NCBI GenBank assembly: GCA_003024985.2
Contig: PXIH01S0027995.1
Length of the DNA: 10,030 nucleotides
Strand: one strand, 5' to 3'
Source: Euperipatoides rowelli
Lineage: Eukaryota; Onychophora; Udeonychophora; Euonychophora; Peripatopsidae
A program made the translations under genes and the position numbers. Below the pieces are notes generated by a model that had not been told where the DNA came from, searched no databases, and saw only the letters and a program-made list of their open reading frames with translations. Below are positions 1 to 7,929 of the stretch, piece after piece (the stretch's first letter is position 1; each line of letters opens with the position of its first letter).

Positions 1-464
1 TATTATTATTAGTTGTTGTAGTAATAGAAGTAATATATTGTTATGCAAAAAAAATAAGTTTCTTATATGTGTGTGTGTTTGTCTGTGGGAAATGCTTAAT
101 TAAACAATATTTAAACTTTATAAAGCCTAAAAATGTTAATAAAAAGTCTTAAATATCCACCGATAAGTTTTTTTTTTTACTTTCCACTAAATAATTAGTA
201 CTGTTTTTTTTTAATTGTTTTAAAAGTTATGTATCAAGCAAAACAAACTTTTTATTATTTTTTATATTCCAAAGTACATTCTTTAGCTCCTGAAATTAGT
301 TGGAATCCTGTTTAAAAATAAAACTAAGGCTGTCACCATAATTCAATTTTTATCTTTTGTTCAAAAATCAGTTTAAGCTGTTATACTGTATATAAATTAT
401 AATTCATTTTGGTAGAACTGCAAGATTCCTTATACTGACAAAAGAATATTACTTAAATTTGATG
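1..464. other. AT-rich spacer with short TG repeat
   Basis: No gene is visible. The stretch begins with TAT/TTA triplet-rich sequence (1-36), followed by a short (TG)5 run at 68-77. It has several A and T homopolymers, including a T run near 170. A TGTATATA motif at 387-394 is expected by chance in DNA this AT-rich. All six frames are densely stopped. Confidence 0.75.
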
Positions 465-533
465 AATAAATCACTAATCGAGCACTAAAAGGAAAAAAAA
501 ATGCCTTTTAGCAAATGCTCGGAGCGATTTATT
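465..533. repeat. imperfect hairpin (inverted repeat), possible MITE or fold-back element end
   Basis: Three successive paired blocks can be read. AATAAATC (465-472) pairs with GATTTATT (526-533), CGAGCA (479-484) with TGCTCG (516-521), and CTAAAAGG (485-492) with CCTTTTAG (504-511). That gives 22 base pairs around an 11-base A-rich loop (493-503). A CAAA bulge (512-515) and an asymmetric internal loop (473-478 against 522-525) interrupt it. The ordered, nested pairing is stronger than random AT sequence gives, and two of the blocks contain GC pairs. It could be a decayed palindromic mobile element or a structured RNA hairpin. A CTAG follows at 536-539, as at Helitron 3' ends, but the spacing does not fit that family well. 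No function is claimed. Confidence 0.65.
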
Positions 534-540
534 TACTAGA

Positions 541-750
541 TCTAATATCCCTCCACCCATAAGGAGATGTTAAAACTTGCAGATATTATATTCATTTTAC
601 CGCGTTTTTGACATAATTATGCACATATATTTTCATCATTACGGTAAATTGACCAGAAATTGGATCAAGCATCTTGAAATCGCTCAAAAAAGGATTATTT
701 CATCCCTTCATCATCAAAGGGTTGGGAAAAAGTGGGTTTAATATGTAGTT
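541..750. other. non-coding stretch, unassigned, possibly repeat-derived
   Basis: This is less AT-rich than its surroundings and contains small inverted repeats: TCAAG/CTTGA near 666-678 and CCCTT (704-708) with AAGGG (717-721). It runs directly into the telomere-like repeats. The more balanced composition suggests an inserted repeat element rather than background spacer, but I do not recognise the family and no frame is open. Confidence 0.35.
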
Positions 751-782
751 GGGGTTAGGGTTCAGGGTTAGGGTAAGGTAAG
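751..782 (+). repeat. interstitial telomere-like repeat (TTAGGG-type)
   Basis: Two exact TTAGGG units (755-760 and 768-773) flank a variant TTCAGGG (761-767). The tract is preceded by GGGG and followed by degenerate TAAGG units to about 782. TTAGGG is the usual telomere repeat of vertebrates, molluscs and many other animals. Such a short, imperfect tract inside AT-rich sequence is more likely an interstitial remnant or part of a dispersed repeat than a chromosome end. Confidence 0.6.
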
Positions 783-1584
783 GACTGTAAATACAAAAAT
801 AAAGCTTCTAGCCATCTTGATTGTTCATGCACAATTGGCTCTAAATAATATAATATATGCAGGGTTTAACCTCACATCACCCATATGGGTAGTGGGATGC
901 ACCATCAATTCAATCTTCTGATATGTTTATCGGATAATGAATCTTTCTCGGAAAAGCAAGATTGGGTTAAATGCAGCACCCCAAGTATTCAGAAAAATCA
1001 ATGATGAGACATTGTGATGACTTCTTTTTCTATCGTTTAAAAATCAAAATTTGTCTGATGGTTTATATTATTATAAGTATTTTGGTAGAAGTTATTCTAA
1101 ACAATATATTACATTATAAATTTTTTTATACCTATAAATAAATAAAATCAAAAATTATTAATTCCAAGTGATAATTTTCTCTGCTGATATCATAAAATAT
1201 TATGAAAAAGATGGGACAATTGTACAATTGTTTCTCACTAGGAGGCATAATTTGTTAGATGAAGGAATGATTTGATTGGTGAGTATTTATTATTTGGTAA
1301 TGACCACAGTTTTTCTTGTACTCTGTACCTAAGGCTTAATTACATATCTTACAATAACCTTTTAATCTGAACACTAACTCCAACACACTTATGTATGAAA
1401 CAAACATATATGTAATACACTATGCTCCAACCCTATGATAATCAAAATGTGAAGTACACTTACGTATAAAATACACAGAAAGTGGTAAGATACATTACTT
1501 TTTGATAAATTTTGAGCTAGATTTTCTTTATTTGTTTTCGGCATTTTATTTAACAACAATATCCAAATAACATTGCCAAAATAG
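783..1584. other. AT-rich spacer with two perfect short palindromes
   Basis: No gene is visible. There are two perfect palindromes: ACCCATATGGGT (12 bp, 879-890) and ACAATTGTACAATTGT (16 bp, 1216-1231), the second made of a doubled ACAATTGT. Between 1384 and 1476 a loose duplication (ACACTTATGTAT.. and ACACTTACGTAT..) is visible. Stops are frequent in all frames. Confidence 0.6.
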
Positions 1585-2195
1585 AATTTTTTTTTTTGGG
1601 TGAAATTTTATAAGTTTTTAAAATTTAGTTATATTAGATTACCCAAATTCCGGTAAAATATAGACTTTTTCTAGATTATAAAAGACTATAATTGATTCAA
1701 ATTTTATTTACAGCTAACAAAAGTTTAAAATTAAGTTATATTAAGTTTGCAAATTATAATATGAATTTTTTTTTAATATCACACTAGTTTATAAAATGTA
1801 GTCTATTAGTAGATTACAATTACGTTGCTTTCTTGATTTGCAGAAATTTTAATATTTATATTGGAGTTAATTAAATTATTAAGAAATTAATATACAGTAA
1901 ATAGAACCACTTTTTAGACAATTATAATAACTCCAGAACACTTTTTATAGAAATAAGTTAGTAGTAATTTCATGATGGGTACCTGTATGAGTTATTTTAT
2001 TATCAACATTTGTTTATAAAATATAGGCTTTTGACTATATTATAATTATGTTACTGTCATTTTGTCGAAATTTAGTAAATTTTGTTATATTAAATTGCCA
2101 ATTTTTTAAAATTAAGTTATTTTAGCATTTTTTTTTCTTTTTTCATTTTTTTTTTTTTAATAATTTTAAATAATAGGTAGAACACTTTTCTTACA
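1585..2195. repeat. cluster of diverged local repeats (core TATAAAATRTAG / GTTATATTARATT)
   Basis: Two short motifs recur here. The first is GTAAAATATAGAC (1653-1665), GTTTATAAAATGTAGTC (1787-1803) and GTTTATAAAATATAGGC (2012-2028). The last two copies can be aligned for about 60 bases, through ATTAyAATTAyGTT to a shared GAAATTT. The second is GTTATATTAGATTACCCAAA (from 1628), GTTATATTAAGTTTGCAAAT (from 1735) and GTTATATTAAATTGCCAAT (from 2084). A third short word, AGAACACTTTT, occurs near 1935 and 2178 with a variant near 1903. Spacing between cores is uneven (about 135 and 225 bases), so this is an old degenerate tandem or nested repeat, not a young satellite. AT bias inflates apparent similarity, so self-alignment is needed. 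Confidence 0.5.
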
Positions 2196-2398
2196 GTATG
2201 GAGAATCCTGCAGTTTTTCCATTTTACTATTCTTATTTTTGTCTGACACTTGTGATAAAATAGTAAGTTTTATTATAAATCATACTTGGTCATCTTCAAG
2301 ATGTTTCTGTCAATAATTGCCAAATTATACAATGTCAAATATGCAGTATTTTAAATATAATAAATTAAACTAGACCAGATTTCTTTTTATTGACAAAA
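2196..2398. other. AT-rich spacer
   Basis: Nothing is recognised. It is short non-coding sequence between two clusters of diverged repeats, with no open frame, microsatellite or notable inverted repeat. Confidence 0.6.
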
Positions 2399-2880
2399 AT
2401 CAATTAATTAAATTTCTATTAAATTTTCTTTGTAAAATAAATTTTATTTTTCATGTTCTTAATGCACAATAATATTCATTAATTTTTAATTTTAACAATT
2501 AGTAAAAATCGATTTTTAATTTTACTGTATTCATAGTCAATTTGACTTTATACTTGTCTATTTTTGAATCGCTAGTCTCAGCTAGAGCTCAAATTACTGA
2601 TTAATTAAATTGAAATTTTCATTAAATTCTCCATGAGAAAATAATTGTTTTACCAGCACCTCTAGTGTAACAATATGGTAACCAATACATATTTGTTAAA
2701 AATTGAGTTTTCAATTTTATCTTACTTTTATTTGAGAATTAATTACCTGTTGATATTGTCTACATATTTAATATAAAAACTTTTAATAACTAAGTTATTT
2801 CTATCTTTAGAAATACAAAAACATTTTCACGTAAACACTTTATTGCTTTTCTTAACTTAAACTTGTCAATATTTGATGTG
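2399..2880. repeat. two diverged direct copies of an AT-rich unit
   Basis: Landmarks appear twice in the same order. CAATTAATTAAATT near 2400 and GATTAATTAAATT near 2598 are each followed by (A)TTAAATT(T/C)TC and a GAAAATAA or GTAAAATAA block. Then come TCGATTTTTAATTTTA (about 2509) and TGAGTTTTCAATTTTA (about 2704), then ACTTTATACTTGTCTATTT (about 2543) and ACTTAAACTTGTCAATATTT (about 2856). The second copy seems to carry roughly 110 extra bases before the last landmark. This suggests an ancient duplication or two copies of one dispersed repeat. Low complexity makes the call tentative. Confidence 0.4.
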
Positions 2881-3505
2881 TCAAAAATGGACAACCTTTT
2901 ATCCAAAATCCCTTTAAATCTTATGGAAAAATAGTCCTATAGTGTTTCCCCTAGCATCAAAACTTGGCAATTTCAATTACTATAGCCCTCTAGTGGAATT
3001 CTCACACAATATCAAAATATATAAATACTTATTTTTTTAGTTACCTATTTCTTCACATTTTTTCTTAGATTTTTTTTTTTTTAATATCTAAGAATTTCAT
3101 AACCTGCTCTTGGAAAAGTATACAATTATTAATAGTTATTGANTTGTAAATACTGCTTTGAAAGAGATATCATATATGTCATATAACTTTTCATATATCC
3201 AGATATTTATAAAAACTATATTTATTTAATTTTTTAATATGTGAATTTCACATTTCCATTTGCCTTTTCAATGACATCATGCTGTGATTTTTAGCCAACT
3301 AACAAAGGATCTCCCCCACCCCTCCCAGCCTCATCATTGCCATTTGCCAGTATCATATTGACTAATCTGCTTAAAGTTTTTTCCTTACTGACCACCTAGT
3401 TTAGTCTTAAGAATACATAAACAGTTTTAGCAATATGCTCACTATAGAAATTTGATTGGCCTAACAAAGTAAGAAATTAATACATTAGGGCTTTTTAGTG
3501 AAAAC
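2881..3505. other. AT-rich spacer containing a C-rich island
   Basis: No gene is visible. A short C-rich island around 3312-3330 (CTCCCCCACCCCTCCCAGCC) stands out against the AT background. One ambiguous base lies at 3143. The words CTCTAGTG (about 2661, in the preceding repeat) and CCCTCTAGTGG (about 2986) recall words common in animal transposable elements, but are too short to assign. Confidence 0.55.
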
Positions 3506-3636
3506 TTAAGGGCTGGCACTCCACTGGACGATACTGTGATACGGTGCGTTCATGATTACACGTGTTGCCTTCAGGTGAAAATAAAATAGGTGTCACATAC
3601 AATGTGCGTTAACTTGCAGTATTTTTTAAATTTGAG

Positions 3637-3675
3637 GGCAGCACCTGCTTTTTGGTTACATAACTGGCAGCACCT
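3637..3675 (+). repeat. short direct repeat GGCAGCACCT
   Basis: GGCAGCACCT occurs at 3637-3646 and again at 3666-3675, 29 bases apart. It lies near the left end of the inverted-repeat element, where subterminal repeats are common in DNA transposons. Chance is possible, but a ten-base match with six G/C bases is unusual in this AT-rich window. Confidence 0.5.
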
Positions 3676-3907
3676 TCATTGTTAAAATCCACACAACAAG
3701 ATGAAGGTAACATAATTTGCTTGTTTAGCCCTTTTACTGAGTTTGTTGGTCATCATTTAAACCAACTATGAGTTACAGCTGGTCAATGCCACAATTTATA
3801 TATAGGCATAATTTTGTTGGCTACATAAACTTTAAAGATTGAAATGAAATAAAACAAAGTGGAACCTTTTGTTAATTAAACCCGATTATCAAATATTTTT
3901 TTAACAA

Positions 3908-3975
3908 GGGATCTGGAGCAGTACCCTTTGTGTGAAGATCCCGATAGTTCAACAAATAAAATAAAATAAATAAAT
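3908..3975 (+). repeat. possible 3' end of a small retroelement with AAATA tail
   Basis: A short inverted repeat, GGGATC (3908-3913) with GATCCC (3937-3942), is followed after 11 bases by a simple A-rich tail of AAATA/AATAA units (3954-3975). SINEs and some LINEs end in such simple tails. No RNA polymerase III A or B box is recognised upstream, so family and 5' end are unknown. The tail could also be a plain microsatellite. Confidence 0.3.
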
Positions 3976-4721
3976 TCAATAATTTTACCTAAAAGATTGC
4001 CACTGTATCTGATTATTTTTTAAAAAATAGAATGTCTAGTGCTAAGCACATATTGAGAAGAGAAAAAAATCAGTTGTGCACTTATTTGTATAGTGTAGGC
4101 TTCTTTACAATATTGCTTCATTCAACATTAGAAAGTAAAAATAATTTAAATATCATAAAATTTCAAGTAAAAGTCTAAACAGATTAAAAATATACAGTAA
4201 TTATTCATAAATAAACATTTATAAAGTTTTACAATAGCTGATGTAGTGGGTAGGTAATCAAACTCATATTTACATCATCTTAAACATACTATAAGTAGAT
4301 CTTGTAATAATGTTCTACAGTGTTTATTTTTTTTATTGAATTGGAAAAAAAATCCTGATAAATAAATAAGAAAATATAATTTTTAGACAATTCTTAATTC
4401 ATTTTTTATTTTATTCATTTTATAAAAAAAAAAATACTTTTTTTTTAATAAGAAAGCAAGATGTCAGACAGAAACAGGAAATATAAGATGACCTATCCTC
4501 ATGTTTTATTTGGTGTACAACTTTGAAAACAATGTTGTATAATTTTTAAAGCTAGCTCTATATTTATTTCCTCCGAAGAAAATCACCGTAGGCCAACACA
4601 GATCAATGTAAGACCAACACGCTTTCCAGTGTAGCACATCTCAATTTCTTTTTAAGCATTTTTTTTTCTTTTTAAGTAAAATCCCCAGGATTCAATAGTT
4701 TATAATAAAAAAANTCCGGCA

Positions 4722-4745
4722 TATTTGTATTTGTATTTGTATTTA
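4722..4745 (+). repeat. hexanucleotide microsatellite (TATTTG)n
   Basis: Three TATTTG units and one TATTTA variant run in tandem, just after an ambiguous base at 4714. The tract lies about 50 bases inside the right inverted repeat of the 3506-4820 element. Confidence 0.8.
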
Positions 4746-4820
4746 TGTTCTTTAAAAGATTTTAGCATTGATGGGAGTCACCGTCTTGCAATATATCGTC
4801 CAGTGGAGCACCGGCCTAAC

Positions 4821-5422
4821 TCTGTGATTCTAATTAGCCACTAGTTTTCAATGGGAGCTACGCACTTATGTAGATGTGCAAAACATAATGAATAACACTG
4901 TCTTCCTTGCTGAGATAAATTATTCTCAAATTATTTGTATTTTAGCAACCAACTTTTACTACAGAAAGAAATAAGAAGAAGTACTGTCCAATATATGTTG
5001 TACTAAAAATAATATATAACCCCCCTTCACCCTGAAAAATACAAAGTAAAAGTGTTTTCTATCTGTCCATATCAATGGAGCAAAGATATAATTTTGTAAA
5101 CAACAATGGAATTTAACTTGTTTTTAGTCAAAATCCCACAAAAAAAAAAGCACATACCTTAATTAATAAGAAAATTAAGCAAAGAAATATAAATATATCA
5201 TTACCACAAACATCCCAAGCAGAGATAGATCTAACTAGCTAAACCCGCACAGAGCATCTTCCTCCTAGAAGGTTAAGTTATTACCAAAATTTTTTAAATT
5301 ATAATCTAATTTTTAAGAAATAAATTAATAAGAAACCATTAACAATAGTCTGTTCTTCATTCAAACTTTTCTAAATTACATTGATTTTTGATTTGCTTAT
5401 TTATAATGTCAAAATAACTCAG
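4821..5422. other. AT-rich spacer
   Basis: No gene is visible. There are A-rich runs (for example about 5140-5150) and short inverted words, but no open frame, tRNA-like fold or strong repeat. It leads into the pyrimidine array. Confidence 0.65.
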
Positions 5423-5703
5423 ATCTATCTATCTGCCTACCTACTTTCTTACCACCCTCTCTCCCTACCTACATATTTCCTCCCTACATACCTCCAACCT
5501 ATCTTATCCCTACCTCTATCCCTCACTACCTCCCTCCATCAATTCCTTCCTCTCACCCTCACTTTCTCTCTACCTACCTATCTCCCTCTCTCCTTTATCT
5601 CCCTCCTATCTCTCTACCTCCCTTCCCTGCTCCCTCACTCTCTACCTACCTACTACTTACTTAGCTACATAACTACCTATCTACAGTACCTAACTACCTA
5701 TTA
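5423..5703 (+). repeat. degenerate pyrimidine tetranucleotide array (CTAC/CTCC/CTAT)n
   Basis: About 280 bases are almost pure C/T with regularly placed A, made of CTAC, CTCC, CTAT and CTCT units and longer CCTACCTA words. The plus strand has almost no G. The region sits in an open frame of 121 codons (5381-5746) that reads as Leu/Pro/Ser/Tyr/Thr repeats. That is what any stop-poor pyrimidine tract gives, because C/T codons cannot be stops and the A positions seldom form TAA, TAG or TGA. I therefore treat the frame as an artefact. The array is an imperfect minisatellite or microsatellite, and such polypyrimidine tracts may form unusual DNA structures. Confidence 0.85.
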
Positions 5704-6320
5704 TTTTAATAAGTTAAAACTGTTTAAAAATACAAATTTCAATTAGAACTGCAGCAGTTTTCAACTGTAAATATAAAATATCTCTAGATAAAATTACAAA
5801 AAAAAACAATTTTATATTTAAATTTACATTTTTTTTTGTGCCACATACTATTTAGATTTTTTTTTTTACCGTAAAATAAATCTTCTTTATTTTCCATAAT
5901 AAAACTCTAATCCAAAACATTTTTTTTCTCATGCAGCAATAATTAATAATAGGAAGTGATTATTCCTAGGAGGTTGAAATAATGCTTTCCTACCGTAGTT
6001 CTTATTCCTATGGTGGCGCTTAATCGGACAGATCATTTGCTCATGTGTAGAATCGTAAACATTATAGATTAATTTATTTAAATTCAAATTTGAGTTTTAA
6101 AATTAGAAAGTGACGTAGAAGCTAACATGTTTTATGTAATAGCTTACATATTTTTGATTTAAAAAGATATCATTCAATAGTTTACATTTATTTAGCATTG
6201 GGGAATATGATAATCATTTACCACGCATGCGTAGTTCACTCTGCCCCCCTTCCCATATGAATAATGCCAGCCTTAATAATAATAAATAGCTTAAAACTTT
6301 TTCATTGGCAAAAATTAAAA
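5704..6320. other. AT-rich spacer
   Basis: No gene is visible. It contains several A and T homopolymers (about 5800-5950), a CCTAGG inside AGGAAGTGATTATTCCTAGG (5952-5971), a CGCATGCG palindrome near 6224 and a C run near 6245. An AAT-triplet stretch lies around 6275. Nothing is assignable. Confidence 0.6.
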
Positions 6321-6349
6321 ATGTTTTCTTTTTTTTTCTCTCTCTCTCA
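6321..6349 (+). repeat. T/CT pyrimidine tract
   Basis: A run of T with single C interruptions leads into (CT)5-6 ending at CACGC. It resembles a microsatellite. A splice polypyrimidine tract is possible in form, but no coding exon follows. Confidence 0.65.
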
Positions 6350-6600
6350 CGCTAGCACGCTTTAATTTTTTTTCTGCCACATAACAAATTAATGTACCAT
6401 TAGAATTTTTTACATATACGGTGCTTCCAATAGTAAAGGCTCATTTATACTTCTATGCATTGCTCTTCCGTTGTGTAAAATGGATGACCTTTGCATAATA
6501 TCATGCACACTGGAGCAGTCAGGCATGCGCTATTAAAAGACGGATAGCCATCTGTCGCAATCCATAAAAGTTAATAAACTAAAACTTTTATGCAGAGCTC
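6350..6600. other. possible transposon-derived stretch with a short stem-loop
   Basis: CATAAAAGTT (6563-6572) and AACTTTTATG (6583-6592) form a perfect 10 bp stem with a 10-base loop. Near 6438 the word GGCTCATTTATACTTCTATG resembles terminal sequences of some animal DNA transposons as I remember them, but no matching inverted end is found in the window. ATGGAT (about 6480) and ATCCAT (about 6560) form a further loose inverted pair. The composition is more balanced than in the flanks. The assignment is speculative. Confidence 0.3.
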
Positions 6601-7099
6601 TCAGTAGCCCAGCTTGTAAGTCATTGAACCAATCATCTTAGGCTTTCTAAATAGAGTAGACTCGCTGTTGTTTTTGTCCTAATTGATTTTAGTTTGAAAA
6701 CATCGTATTTNAATAATTGTTTTGATATTTTCCAATTGATTTAATTAATTTTAAAGTTATTATAAGCAAATTATTAAAAAAAATAAAAGTGTATTTGAGA
6801 AGGAATTTAAAAAAAAATACTTTATTCATAATAAATGGAAGGGAGAAAATAGGAATAGTCTACATACACATTTTAACAACAATCGTATATACTTAGTTTA
6901 TTTTAATTTGAATACATTTTTATAATGTGGATTTCAAAAATGCGACTATTTTAATAAGTTTTCCATTTAAAATAAAGATTTTTAAATAAAGTAAAGCTAA
7001 AATATTTTGCACAATATAGGCTACTAGAAGTTTATTTAAATTAATTTTGATAGTGTAAAACTAAATACCATAACTGTCCCGTCTTCATCTTCATCTTAG
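6601..7099. other. AT-rich spacer
   Basis: No gene is visible. One ambiguous base is at 6711. A short TCTTCA repeat (7081-7096) lies just before the coding relic. The remainder is AT-rich sequence with stops in all frames. Confidence 0.65.
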
Positions 7100-7347
7100 T
7101 GGCACAATCTGTACAAAACAAATTTGTCAAAAGTTATATAAAGCGAGAGAGTAAATAGAAATAAAAGAGTGGAACTGGTGTACAAACCATGTGAACATAT
7201 TGAAGCTGATGTACTTACCACAGGAGTAGGTCAAGAAACATTAATTAGAACTTGAAAAATTTGGACTTATATGATATTGAGGTTTTTAAGTTATCTAGAA
7301 ATTTGTTTGGTTATGAAACCATGAAAAACTGGAGTGTTCCTAATTAA
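7100..7347 (+). pseudogene. decayed Ty1/copia-like RNase H C-terminal fragment
   Basis: In the frame starting at 7100, codons from 7169 read VELVYKPCEHIEADVLTTG. Copia-type polyproteins end their RNase H with a hydrophobic-x-L-x-Y-x-P segment, then A-D-(I/V)-(L/F)-T-K and a basic/Leu-rich tail finishing near L-G-L. The Y to A-D distance here is the usual one, and tail spacing to a final N-L-D-L also fits. K (7112) and K (7127) lie where a K-H-I..K region is expected, though the conserved H is not seen. Breaks are a TAA at 7139-7141, a TGA at 7253-7255, and a one-base frame change near 7249. After that change, the shifted frame stays open to TAA at 7345-7347. The invariant K after A-D-V-L-T is replaced by T. 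No reverse transcriptase or integrase sequence lies upstream and no LTR was confirmed, so this is a short dead relic. Chance is the main alternative. Confidence 0.5.
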
Positions 7348-7748
7348 AGAAGTGGCAGAATAGTTGATACAATTGAAAAAAAAATATTACCAATTAAGTG
7401 TTAATATTTATATTTTTATTAAAGCTAAAAATAACTTGTTCAGTACTTGATATTTTATTTAAAAATATTTGTATTTTTTGTTAATAGAAGCATTGTTGTC
7501 ATTGATGTTAAAGTCTGCAGTTATGTTAGAAAATATATAAAGTTACATGTAGAATATGATTTGTTTAAAGGAAAATGAATAAAGGAATCCATGTGAAAAT
7601 TCTTAGATTTCCATGAACTATAATTCTGTGTTAAGAAAATCTCATATTTGTTATAGCAATATTGGAAGAGTAAAATTAAGGAGAACTATTATATAGATAA
7701 TATTATGTATTGTATAAGGTTAGATATAATATAGTTAAAGGTTATATA
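7348..7748. other. AT-rich sequence downstream of the copia-like relic
   Basis: No gene is visible. If the relic is real, a polypurine tract and 3' LTR would start here. AAAGAAGTGGCAG (about 7346-7358) is purine-rich, but a TG...CA LTR pair and a duplicate copy cannot be shown within the window. The rest is AT-rich, with A runs and no open frame. Confidence 0.45.
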
Positions 7749-7760
7749 ACACACACACAC
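7749..7760 (+). repeat. (AC)6 dinucleotide microsatellite
   Basis: Six AC units occur in tandem. The open frame of 76 codons that runs across it (7710-7940) has no recognisable domain and is judged random. Confidence 0.8.
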
Positions 7761-7929
7761 AGTGTATTTGTATCTGTTTCACTAATAAAGCATGAACTTA
7801 AACCTTATTTTATGTCCAGCTTTTATGTTCAAACTTGCACAGTCTTTTATTTATCATTAGATTTATTTTCTTTATTTTGTAATTTGTATATACTCGATCC
7901 ATTAATTTTTGTTACATTATTATATTTTG

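Larger units (their letters stand above)
3506..4820. mobile_element. candidate non-autonomous DNA transposon bounded by inverted repeats
   Basis: CTCCACTGGACGATA (3519-3533) is matched exactly on the opposite strand by TATCGTCCAGTGGAG (4794-4808). The match extends outward through GGCTGGCA versus GGCCGGTG, where all three differences are transitions, and inward to a shared ACGGTG, for about 36 imperfect bases. TTAA (3506-3509) lies just outside the left end and CTAA (4816-4819) just outside the right end. This would fit a decayed piggyBac-like TTAA target duplication, which is inference. No transposase frame survives in the roughly 1.3 kb between, so if this is one element it is non-autonomous. 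The alternative is two separate insertions of one repeat in opposite orientation. Confidence 0.45.

Noticed and set aside
465-533. Histone mRNA 3' stem-loop or iron-responsive element
   Set aside because: The loop and stem sequences do not match either consensus.
465-539. Helitron 3' end (hairpin followed by CTAG)
   Set aside because: Helitron ends have a short GC-rich hairpin about 10-12 bases before CTRR. Here the hairpin is long and the spacing does not match.
3908-3960. tRNA gene or tRNA-derived SINE head
   Set aside because: No A box or B box with correct spacing, and no cloverleaf could be drawn.
4461-4526. Short frame starting MSDRNRKYKMTYPH
   Set aside because: It looks hydrophilic and gene-like, but is only about 22 codons long, with no splice evidence or known motif.
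5381-5746. 121-codon open frame rich in Leu, Pro, Ser, Tyr and Thr
   Set aside because: It coincides with the pyrimidine repeat array, which rarely forms stops. There is no domain, and its ends lie in ordinary AT-rich sequence.
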